A DNA stretch of 64,000 nucleotides from Leuconostoc mesenteroides subsp. mesenteroides (GTDB lineage: Bacteria; Bacillota; Bacilli; Lactobacillales; Lactobacillaceae), in NCBI GenBank assembly GCA_009676745.1, contig CP046062.1, forward strand, positions 1,411,501 through 1,475,500. The letters run 5' to 3'. The translations under genes were made by a program, and so were the position numbers. The notes beneath the pieces were generated by a model. That model was not told where the DNA came from and did not search any database. It was given only the letters and a program-made list of their open reading frames with translations. This document shows positions 53,061 through 60,166 of the stretch, piece after piece (position 1 is the stretch's first letter; every line of letters starts with the position of its first letter).

Positions 53061-53284
53061 AGCCAATTAATGAAAACTAGCACGTCGACATATTGTTAGA
53101 CACGTAAGTGTAAACAATAGTCTGTCAGTGGCGCCAGGCGTCCCAGTCCGTTTTGATCCATATTCACTGGGGTAGGAGAGAAATGAAATATTAAATTAAT
53201 ATTCGCGTCTTTTCTACCAAAAGAGCGCAAAATTGAAAAGGTAAATAACAAAAATCAAATCAATTATTTGTGAATGCATGACCA

Positions 53285-53662
53285 CTAAGAAATTAAATTG
53301 ACAATCCCAAGATTTATTCCATCTCTAGATAAATCTAAATAGTGATATTTGTATTGAAAAATGCTATCAAGTATTTTTGATTCAAAGTTTATCGAATTAA
53401 TTTTTTTGTCGGAATCCACTCTGTTTATAATAAAGCATGTCAAATAACATGTATTTCCCATTGAACTTTCAACTAATAAGGTTATAGGTCGAGGCATGTT
53501 GACACCAATAAAGCATTGACCAGTTAGGATATACTTTTTCTTGAAATTGTATTCTTTTGCAAATAGAGAAACTAATTCTTCCTCTGAAAATAAGCTCATT
53601 CGATAATCGTCTATTACAAATGGTATTTTCCCATTTTGATAATTAATAACACCCTTAAACAT
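53285..53662 (-). CDS. ApeA N-terminal-domain-like protein, short
   Basis: The protein has 125 residues from ATG 53662, behind TAGGAG; the frame continues to 53698 but lacks a site. It reads MFKGVINYQNGKIPFVIDDY, LVSLFAKEYNFKKKYILTGQ, and then a beta-rich part with RPITLLVESSMGNTCYLTCF. This resembles the N-terminal domain of ApeA, an anti-phage HEPN protein. Full ApeA is about 500 residues with a C-terminal HEPN nuclease that is missing here. The reading frame ends about 230 bases before the IS30 remnant, so the gene may have been cut by it. The match rests on memory of the family and is tentative. Confidence 0.4.
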   Translation of the reverse strand: MFKGVINYQNGKIPFVIDDYRMSLFSEEELVSLFAKEYNFKKKYILTGQCFIGVNMPRPITLLVESSMGNTCYLTCFIINRVDSDKKINSINFESKILDSIFQYKYHYLDLSRDGINLGIVNLIS

Positions 53663-53756
53663 ATTTATCACTCCTACTATTTTAGTATATAAATTCATCT
53701 TAACTTATTATCATAAGGGACTACAATACAAATCCCATAAAGATAAGGTATCTATT

Positions 53757-53802
53757 TTGTTCTCATACTAAAAAATAGTCCATTTTTTTAGTATGAGAAC
53801 AA
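53757..53802. repeat. Perfect 19-bp inverted repeat between divergent genes
   Basis: TTGTTCTCATACTAAAAAA (53757-53775) is complementary to 53784-53802, with an eight-base loop. It has A and T runs like a bidirectional terminator, but no gene ends here: both neighbours start away from it. It might be an orphan terminator of a lost gene or an IS or MITE end. Confidence 0.55.
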
Positions 53803-53960
53803 CCAAGCTTAAAAAAAATTGATAATGAACAACACGAAATTTTTAAAGAAACAGACTTAACTACCAAGATTTTCAAATAATGTATCTAGTATCTTTTTCT
53901 CAAGTTTTGCCGTAAAATGTTAATAACACATTTGAAATATAATTATGCCTGAAGAGAAAT

Positions 53961-54842
53961 ATGCCACAAGCAAAAGATATTATAGAAATTTATGACAAAT
54001 TCACAAAAAAAATGGGAATACCCATTGTAAACATAGTAAACATAATTTTTGTGATTGATTTATTGATTCTTTGGAAACCGCAATACAGATCACTATTATC
54101 GGTCAATAGCTGGCCTGCTAAGTCAATTCAATCTTTTATTATAAAATCGATTACAGTATTTAATAGTTACTACTTATTTTTTCTGATATCAATATTCTTA
54201 TTTGCAACTATTATACTTCTATTACATTTTTGGACTCCTGTGTTTAATTTATTGCCCGAAGATGTTGAAATGAATGATGACACTGTGGTGGTGTGGAACC
54301 AGGTAACTGCATTTCGCAGATTGCTCAATTTATTATTTATTTTACTGACAAGCATTTGGATATATTGGTTGACTATCAATATCATACTAAATCCATTTGA
54401 TTTTATAAAAGAATTTCATAATTACGTCTTTGTCGAGAATAAGTTATTAATTAATCACTACATATCTCTCAACATGTTGCATGCTAGTCACCTGTTAATT
54501 CTCCTCAACGCATTCATCACAATTATTTGGGTACTGAAGGCTTTATTCCAAATTCGAATTCCTATTTTTGACAAGACTATCAAATCAAGTGATTTAATTC
54601 TTTATACTGAACTTAACTCATTTAATTATAATGAAAACTCCTTACACAATCAAACGATGATACTTAAAAAAACTATTAAAAAAGAGGAGCATTATTATCT
54701 AGTTTCTGGTCATTCTAAACCCCAAAAAAGATTTTTTTATAATAATTATATTGATAAATACGAGATATTGAATAAGTCATTAAATTTTACAGAAATTCAA
54801 TACCATTTTGACACACTAAAGTCAAAACACTTACACGATTAA
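53961..54842 (+). CDS. Membrane protein of unknown function, four to five TM helices
   Basis: The 293-residue protein starts behind GAAGAGA. Hydrophobic helices are seen near 20-38 (IPIVNIVNIIFVIDLLILW), 70-92 (LFFLISIFLFATIILLLHFW), 122-142 (LLNLLFILLTSIWIYWLT) and 176-195 (LLILLNAFITIIWVLKALF). A soluble C-terminal domain of about 95 residues (SDLILYTELNSFNYNENSLH, EEHYYLVSGHSKPQKRFFYN) is rich in Lys, Tyr and Asn. I recognise no family. It lies between the ApeA-like fragment and a HEPN-like gene in the defence island, and could be a membrane effector; that is speculation from position. Confidence 0.65.
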   Translation: MPQAKDIIEIYDKFTKKMGIPIVNIVNIIFVIDLLILWKPQYRSLLSVNSWPAKSIQSFIIKSITVFNSYYLFFLISIFLFATIILLLHFWTPVFNLLPEDVEMNDDTVVVWNQVTAFRRLLNLLFILLTSIWIYWLTINIILNPFDFIKEFHNYVFVENKLLINHYISLNMLHASHLLILLNAFITIIWVLKALFQIRIPIFDKTIKSSDLILYTELNSFNYNENSLHNQTMILKKTIKKEEHYYLVSGHSKPQKRFFYNNYIDKYEILNKSLNFTEIQYHFDTLKSKHLHD

Positions 54843-55227
54843 CGTGGTCTATAGACGTTTGCGTTTAAAATTAAAATCTATCATTTGTATTTCACAATTG
54901 AAGGGAATTTTTATTAAAAATACAAATAAAAAATTCTACATTATCGCTATAATCGGATATATTTGAAATTGCTAGAAAAAGCTTGAGTCATAAATTATTT
55001 TTAACGCTTTCATTTGAATAAGATAAATTGTAAAATCAGACTGATTCCTTGAAAAAAAGCAGCGACTTTAATTGTAATCGTCTCAAGTATTTCTCAAGCA
55101 AATGCTGAACATGACTAGTCTATTATGTGCTATATTTCTAGCTTTGCTGGAATTGAATGACGCAGGCGTCTCTGATGTGAAGAGCCATACAAAAATTTTT
55201 AATCAACACTGAGGCGGAAGAAAAACC
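54843..55227. other. Gene-free gap before the HEPN-like gene
   Basis: About 385 AT-rich bases. I find no supported frame or strong structure. Confidence 0.4.
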
Positions 55228-55833
55228 ATGGAAGACAAGACAACCCCAGAATTCAAAATGATCTATAAGGACATTGAGAAAGAAGTTATTGACCTATCTT
55301 ATAAAATAACGTTTGATGAAACTCAAAAGAATGTATACTCAACCTTCATAGCTGAGTTGGAATTACGAATATTCGCACTAATTGAATCAGTTGCAAAATT
55401 TTATGGTTCAGAAAAACAAGGTGATCAATATGATTATTTTTTTGGTAAACTTTACGTATCTGAGAAGAATAGACCGCATGTCCTAGTGACTATGAGTGGA
55501 TATAAATTAAATAAGAAGGATTATAGTGATGTATTCGAAAAAAAGGAAGACAAAGTAATTATGGTTGATAAAGAAAGGAAGGTACACTATGACCCAAAAG
55601 GCAATAATAATTGGAAATACAACAACGCTTACCAAAATCTACGTCATAATTTTGTGGATTCTTTACCAATCTACGGAACTCTTGAATATTTATTAGAGTC
55701 ATTAGCAGTTCTTTTTGTAGTTTTAGATACGAAAGATTCTCAAATATTTTCAACATATGAATTTACTGACGACGGAAGAAAAAGTTATTGGCATTACCAG
55801 GGAAGCGGAATGGCGGTACGGAAAAGTGAATGA
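55228..55833 (+). CDS. HEPN-like protein of unknown function
   Basis: The 201-residue protein is helical at its ends, with a basic middle. Near residues 133-165 it reads NAYQNLRHNFVDSLPIYGTL then EYLLESLAVLFVVLDTK; this AYxxLRHxxxxS...LxxALAxLF pattern is common in HEPN-domain ribonucleases and their relatives in abortive infection and toxin systems, in which Arg-His pairs are catalytic. The rest (EDKTTPEFKMIYKDIEKEVI; ELRIFALIESVAKFYGSEKQ) could form the rest of the helical bundle. GGAAG precedes the ATG. No antitoxin of the MNT type is next to it. The domain call is tentative. Confidence 0.5.
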   Translation: MEDKTTPEFKMIYKDIEKEVIDLSYKITFDETQKNVYSTFIAELELRIFALIESVAKFYGSEKQGDQYDYFFGKLYVSEKNRPHVLVTMSGYKLNKKDYSDVFEKKEDKVIMVDKERKVHYDPKGNNNWKYNNAYQNLRHNFVDSLPIYGTLEYLLESLAVLFVVLDTKDSQIFSTYEFTDDGRKSYWHYQGSGMAVRKSE

Positions 55834-55971
55834 ATTTGATCGGAGTATGTAAAATTATAAGCATAAGGTTTGATATGGAAGTTGAAATACCTCTGTAACA
55901 TACCTTGTGCTTATTATTTTGTAGAAAAGGCTTATATTATTAAGAAAACCTAAAGAACACAAAATAAGCAC
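55834..55971 (+). other. Gap after HEPN-like gene with a long hairpin
   Basis: AAGCATAAGGT (about 55859-55869) and ACCTTGTGCTT (about 55903-55913) pair with one G-T and are followed by ATTATTTTG. It is a plausible terminator of the HEPN-like gene. Confidence 0.45.
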
Positions 55972-56120
55972 AAAAAAAGACCAGCCAATGGCTAGTCAAT
56001 TTGTACATTGAAAACTTAATATTGATTGACACATAGTTAATGCCCCACCACGGTTATTAAATAGTGCAGAATATAATGTTTCAATACATTTATTATACTG
56101 TATTTTTGAAAAGTGTTCAA
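55972..56120 (-). ncRNA. Candidate small RNA with its own promoter and terminator
   Basis: On the minus strand TTGAAC (56115-56120) and TATAAT (56092-56097) are 17 bases apart. About 95 bases downstream a hairpin GACTAGCC-ATTGGCTGGTC (55979-55997) is followed by seven T (55972-55978). The predicted transcript is about 115 bases and holds no reading frame longer than 12 codons. It might be an antisense RNA of a type I toxin-antitoxin system or a regulator, but no toxin peptide is recognised. Confidence 0.5.
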
Positions 56121-56566
56121 TCCGGAGACTGTAAACAGTAAGAGAGAAAAGTCTAGAAAAATTGAGTTAGTCACAATTTCCGCTCCGATATCAAAAATAC
56201 AACATGTCGAGAAATGTAAAGTGCTAGATTGCATTTCGGAAATGGGCAGAGCCTAAGAGTGTTGCTTGAATGTCCTACTTATGAAGTAGGCGACTTTAAA
56301 ACATTTGAGAATTTAGCATAGTTAATCATAAGGACGGATATAGTCAAAATAGAATTATATCCCGTGAATTAGAAAACGTTAGTAAATATTTATTGTATAT
56401 TTTTACAAACAGTATTGATATTAGCAAAATCAGGCATTTCTGTTTTTGCTTTTTTGATTATAAAATTCTTTATTTTCGATTGTTCGTGAACATTATTCGG
56501 AGATAATAGAATTTTTATTATTTAGTTTATTTGTTAGGGCAGGTTTTATGATATATTGATAATGAG
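56121..56566. other. Gene-free gap upstream of a membrane-anchored protein
   Basis: About 445 bases. A 65-residue frame on the minus strand crosses the sRNA promoter and has no ribosome binding site, so I reject it. A small hairpin CCTACTTATGAAGTAGG lies at about 56273-56289. Nothing else is seen. Confidence 0.35.
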
Positions 56567-57229
56567 GTGGCTGACTTGGTTAATATTGCATTGCACTTTT
56601 GGGAATTTATACATCCTATAATATCTTATATTTTAAAACAAACTACGCTTGTTAGTTTAATTGCTATTTACGTTGGAAGTAAAAATGTGGCAAAGCAAAT
56701 TAGAATATCACGACAGCCACTATTAGTATTCAAAATACAAGATGCAGAAATTAATAATGAAGCGAAGAATATTGACGGAGAATCTCAGTTGGTTGAAAAT
56801 GTAGGCGTAAATACTGCGGTCAATGTAAATATTTTTAGATGTTTTTTAGATATAACCCAAGAGTCTTTTTGGTACAAACATATACACGAACATCTTCCTA
56901 ACTTTATAAAGAAACGAAATAACAAAAATCAATATCCATTTGCAACAGTGACTTTGGAAAAAAGCCTAGGAACTATAAAAGCTGATGGGCAAAAAAATAT
57001 TGGTTTATTGCCATATTCAAGTAGTTATGAAATTTTTATTGTACAGTATCAAGATATGCTAGGTAACTATTATCAAACATTAATGCGCCCACAAAATGGT
57101 AGGGGAGATTTTGAAAAAGTAGTTCCTCCAAAAAAAATCTGTTCAAGAAATAGAATTGAAAATACGTTTATTGGACACACTGAGAAATTTAGGCTGTCAC
57201 GCTTTTTGAAAAATGGTTACAACATATAG
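56567..57229 (+). CDS. Single-TM membrane-anchored protein, unknown function
   Basis: The protein is up to 220 residues long. The start is uncertain: GTG at 56567, or TTG at 56576 preceded by GAGGTGG. A membrane helix (ISYILKQTTLVSLIAIYVGS) lies near residue 20-38; the rest is soluble, beginning KNVAKQIRISRQPLLVFKIQ and with a beta-rich middle including NVGVNTAVNVNIFRCFLDIT. The arrangement of a short N-terminal anchor and an exposed inner domain resembles several small defence-island proteins, but I recognise no family. A strong terminator follows. Confidence 0.55.
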   Translation: MADLVNIALHFWEFIHPIISYILKQTTLVSLIAIYVGSKNVAKQIRISRQPLLVFKIQDAEINNEAKNIDGESQLVENVGVNTAVNVNIFRCFLDITQESFWYKHIHEHLPNFIKKRNNKNQYPFATVTLEKSLGTIKADGQKNIGLLPYSSSYEIFIVQYQDMLGNYYQTLMRPQNGRGDFEKVVPPKKICSRNRIENTFIGHTEKFRLSRFLKNGYNI

Positions 57230-57296
57230 TTAGGTTTAAGAACTATATAATTATTTTCAATGCTTAAATTCAAACACAATATGCATTCCACATTAA

Positions 57297-57333
57297 AAAA
57301 CACAGAAATCAAATGATTTTTGTGTTTTATTTT
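57297..57333 (+). terminator. Rho-independent terminator
   Basis: AAAACACAGAAATC (57297-57310) pairs with GATTTTTGTGTTTT (57315-57328), then T-rich sequence. It marks the end of the AT-rich defence island. Confidence 0.85.
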
Positions 57334-57359
57334 ATAAAAGAAAGTAGAGGATTTACATT

Positions 57360-58154
57360 ATGGTTAATAAGTTTGGTAGTTTATCACTACAAGGAAAAAG
57401 TATCGGAAAGCTCACATTTGCTGGGCGTAATTTAGTTGGTGCTAATGCTGATGTGGCAGTGGCAATGTTGAATGTGAACAACACATTGAACACTGAAAAT
57501 GTTACACCACAGGCTGGCTTTGATTTTAGTATGCCTTTTGGCACAGCGTTGAAACTGATTGATGCAAAAATTATTGCTGGTACTGCTCGCAGTAACCAAA
57601 GAAATGGCGCTCGTGTTGCCACTAAGACAGGAACTTTGTTACCTATGTCTGATGCTAAAACAGACACTTTGCCAGAAGAAGAATATGATGCTGTATTCGT
57701 ATCAGGTAAAGACAAGACACCACATGGACGTGTGCGTAGTGCTGATGCGTTTGATAGTCATGATTTAGTTTTGTTTAGGGTTACACCTAATTATAAAACT
57801 GATAATCGTGGCGAAGTTGCCCGTGATGATTATGATGAACCAATTATTTCAAATTATCAGTTCAACTTTATCCAACAAAGCAAGTCAGGCGATGTTGGCA
57901 ATGATGATAACATTGTCCGTATTTTGGTTGACCCAGCAGAAAGTGAACGCTTGCAAGCTGGTTTGAAGCCGGGGGACAAGTTAGTGCCACAAGGTTTGAA
58001 GTTTGCATTTGCTGGTAATGATGCCACTGATTGGACAGTGTATGCTGACACGTTAGTTGCACTTGATGAAAAGGCAACCGAAAAGGCAACCGAAAAGCCA
58101 GCATCAAATCAAAGTAAGACAACGACTAATCAAGCTGACAAAGCAAAAGGTTAA
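57360..58154 (+). CDS. Conjugation-region protein, unknown family
   Basis: This 264-residue protein, with AGAGGA upstream, opens MVNKFGSLSLQGKSIGKLTF. The body is a beta-rich soluble region (GQKSIGKLTFAGRNLVGANA, TPQAGFDFSMPFGTALKLID, DDNIVRILVDPAESERLQAG, TDWTVYADTLVALDEK). The C-terminal 30 residues are Lys/Thr/Glu repeats (ATEKATEKPASN) of low complexity. There is no signal peptide. I recognise no family. It opens the conjugation-like region and differs from the AT-rich defence genes in composition and codon use, with frequent GTT, GCA and GCC. A role in transfer is inferred only from position. Confidence 0.65.
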   Translation: MVNKFGSLSLQGKSIGKLTFAGRNLVGANADVAVAMLNVNNTLNTENVTPQAGFDFSMPFGTALKLIDAKIIAGTARSNQRNGARVATKTGTLLPMSDAKTDTLPEEEYDAVFVSGKDKTPHGRVRSADAFDSHDLVLFRVTPNYKTDNRGEVARDDYDEPIISNYQFNFIQQSKSGDVGNDDNIVRILVDPAESERLQAGLKPGDKLVPQGLKFAFAGNDATDWTVYADTLVALDEKATEKATEKPASNQSKTTTNQADKAKG

Positions 58155-58183
58155 TAGCATCATAATATAGTAGAAAGGTTAAA

Positions 58184-58209
58184 GGCCGATTAAACAATTG
58201 GTCTTTTTT
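58184..58209 (+). terminator. Rho-independent terminator
   Basis: GGCCGATT (58184-58191) pairs with AATTGGTC (58196-58203) with G-T pairs, followed by TTTTTT. Confidence 0.7.
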
Positions 58210-58219
58210 AGTTGTTACA

Positions 58220-58426
58220 ATGGCACAAAAAATGATTTATTTTGGCTTTATGTTTGGAGTTTGGCTCGTCTATATTGGGTCTATGCTCCCTATATTTTTA
58301 CTCTTTATGAGTTTGGGTCAATCGCTACATGTTGCTATGGCTGTTGCTAGTGTGCTGACCTTTTTATTTATTATCGTTCAAAGAACCTTTACAGAGTTAC
58401 ATGTAATCAATCACACAATAACATAA
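58220..58426 (+). CDS. Small membrane protein, unknown function
   Basis: The 68-residue protein has two transmembrane helices (YFGFMFGVWLVYIGSMLPIF, HVAMAVASVLTFLFIIVQRT). The ribosome binding site is weak, and the ATG at 58220 lies only 10 bases past the preceding T run. It precedes the YdcF-YxeA pair. I recognise no family. Confidence 0.5.
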   Translation: MAQKMIYFGFMFGVWLVYIGSMLPIFLLFMSLGQSLHVAMAVASVLTFLFIIVQRTFTELHVINHTIT

Positions 58427-58488
58427 ACTCTTGTCATCAAAAAATTTTAAGAAATTTTGAGCAATAGTTTCTGCTTTTTTTGTAAAAA

Positions 58489-58520
58489 CCTCTTTCATGC
58501 TACAATTGTAGTTAAGTAAG
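58489..58520 (+). promoter_or_regulatory. Promoter region shared with the first YdcF copy
   Basis: GTAAAAACCTCTTTCATGC followed by TACAAT (-10) is also found at 23882-23908 before the first YdcF gene. A TTGGTA- or TTTTGT-like -35 lies 16-17 bases before. The shared block suggests the duplication copied the promoter. Confidence 0.6.
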
Positions 58521-58538
58521 AGAGGGGATTCATTTATT

Positions 58539-59603
58539 ATGGGCAATATTTTTGATAACTATTTTAGTTATTCTATATTTTTTATTGCCGCATCAGCTGT
58601 GATGTCGTCAATAAATTTTCTTCTAATCAAGAAAAACCGTTATAGACTTCTGTGTGGTATGGCAACCATTGCAACCATTTTTAGTTATTTTGTCTCACTA
58701 TCTATTATTGTTCTCCAGATCAATAACAAAGTGTTGACTTATGTCTATTTGGCTGTGTTGGTATTGATTTTCATACCCATTTTTTTATTGACATTTTTAA
58801 GCGCATTCTTGTTTATATGGAATGGCATCATAGTTTGGCGGCGTGAAAGTCATTCAATTGGAAACATGCTAACTTTAATTATTGGCATTTTACTGCTACT
58901 AATTCCAGTTGTCTTCAGTATGTTGAATAGATATATTCCAAACAACAAAATTATTGATTTTGTGGAGAATGTTTCATACGGTTTTCAAAATTATTTACTT
59001 TTTTGGGTTTTGACATTTCTTGCATCTTATGTGATTACAAAAGTGGTTCGTCCAAAATTTAATAAAGAATATGCTATTATTTTGGGATCCGGTTTGATTA
59101 ATGGTGATACGGTTTCACCATTGCTCGGCTCAAGAATCATGGTAGCTGCTAACTTCAAAAATCAACAATTCAAGAAAAATAAAATGCCTATGAAATTAAT
59201 TATGTCTGGTGGCCAAGGGCGAGATGAGTTGTTGGCCGAAGCTGAAGCTATGAGAGAATATGCAATTAATCACGGGGTGCCAAAATCTGATATTCTAGTA
59301 GAAAATCAATCAAAAAATACTTATCAAAATATGCTTTTTTCTAAACAAGTTGTTGAAGAAAATGGATTTGATTTACAAAAAGGGATTTTTGCAACAAATG
59401 ATTACCATGTTTTTAGAGCAGCGGGTTTTGCACATTTAGTTGGCTTGAATATCGATGGTATAGGCTCTAAAACAAGTAACTATTTTTTGCCTAATGCATT
59501 AATTCGTGAATATATAGCAATTCTTTCTAATCACAAAAAATTTCATATAGCTTTTATGCTAATCATTGTGATTATTAATATATTGTCCATATTTATCTCT
59601 TAG
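58539..59603 (+). CDS. YdcF/SanA-type membrane protein (DUF218 domain), copy 2
   Basis: This 354-residue protein is a close paralogue of 23943-25007: MGNIFDNYFSYSIFF against MGNIFDYYLSYSIFF at the start, and the same six-helix N-terminus and DUF218 domain (YAIILGSGLINGDTVSPLLG, MSGGQGRDELLAEAEAM, ATNDYHVFRAAGF). Most differences are conservative. GAGGGG is upstream. Its neighbour downstream is also duplicated. The pair sits right at the transfer/surface module, so its function may be linked to envelope changes needed there, though family roles are unclear. Confidence 0.85.
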   Translation: MGNIFDNYFSYSIFFIAASAVMSSINFLLIKKNRYRLLCGMATIATIFSYFVSLSIIVLQINNKVLTYVYLAVLVLIFIPIFLLTFLSAFLFIWNGIIVWRRESHSIGNMLTLIIGILLLLIPVVFSMLNRYIPNNKIIDFVENVSYGFQNYLLFWVLTFLASYVITKVVRPKFNKEYAIILGSGLINGDTVSPLLGSRIMVAANFKNQQFKKNKMPMKLIMSGGQGRDELLAEAEAMREYAINHGVPKSDILVENQSKNTYQNMLFSKQVVEENGFDLQKGIFATNDYHVFRAAGFAHLVGLNIDGIGSKTSNYFLPNALIREYIAILSNHKKFHIAFMLIIVIINILSIFIS

Positions 59604-59625
59604 AATACAGGAGGAAAAATATAAA

Positions 59626-60024
59626 ATGAAAAAAGTCAGTTTAATCATTGCAAGTCTATTGACAATAAGTTTAGTTATTGGCCTAGCAATTCAGGTCAGA
59701 AATTATTATGACAACACCTATGCAGCGTCCAAGGCGTATACTAGGGCGCCCGTAAAAGTTCCTAATCGTGAAGAAACAAAAGACGACACGGGCAAGGTAA
59801 TTAAAGGATCATACAGTTATCAGTATCATTTTGAATTTGTGACCGCTGATGGTACTAAAAAAAGCATTTCTTTTGAGCTATCAGGAGAAAATGTCAAACC
59901 ATTTAAACCAGGCGAATTTTTGGAAGCGGAAGTATCGAACACTAGAGTTTTATATGGTCCAACTGCCATTAAACAAAATAAAGTACCAAAATCAGTGTTA
60001 AAAAAGATTTCAGTAATTGAATAA
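59626..60024 (+). CDS. YxeA family secreted protein (DUF1093), copy 2
   Basis: The 132-residue protein is a close paralogue of 25028-25426, with the same N-terminal anchor (VSLIIASLLTISLVIGLAIQ), the YSYQYHFEFV strand, and end KSVLKKISVIE. AGGAGG precedes the ATG. It lies 22 bases from the YdcF-like gene, as in the first copy. Confidence 0.8.
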   Translation: MKKVSLIIASLLTISLVIGLAIQVRNYYDNTYAASKAYTRAPVKVPNREETKDDTGKVIKGSYSYQYHFEFVTADGTKKSISFELSGENVKPFKPGEFLEAEVSNTRVLYGPTAIKQNKVPKSVLKKISVIE

Positions 60025-60054
60025 AATTTACAGACATTACTCTGTGAAAATGAA

Positions 60055-60082
60055 AAGTTTCCATTCGGAGGCTTTTTTTTTT
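60055..60082 (+). terminator. Terminator of YdcF-YxeA copy 2
   Basis: AAGTTTCC (60055-60062) pairs with GGAGGCTT (60067-60074), followed by a T run of ten. Confidence 0.75.
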
Positions 60083-60127
60083 GAAACTACACGATTGTGT
60101 TAGAAATACTTTATAAGGAAGGGAAAG

Positions 60128-60156
60128 AAAGGCTACCTAATATGTAGTCTTTTTAT
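60128..60156 (+). terminator. Terminator-like hairpin just before the adhesin gene
   Basis: AAAGGCTAC (60128-60136) pairs with GTAGTCTTT (60144-60152), followed by TTATTT. It ends about 10 bases before the adhesin start codon at 60167, where a ribosome binding site should be; the only GGAAGGGA lies upstream of the hairpin. It may be a leftover terminator or a control element. Confidence 0.55.
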
Positions 60157-60166
60157 TTAGAAAATT

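Noticed and set aside
56037..56234. 65-residue frame on the minus strand
   Set aside because: It crosses the promoter of the candidate small RNA and has no start signal; the RNA explanation fits the sequence better.
57353..57715. 120-residue frame opposite the 57360 gene
   Set aside because: No start signal, and codon bias favours the plus-strand gene.
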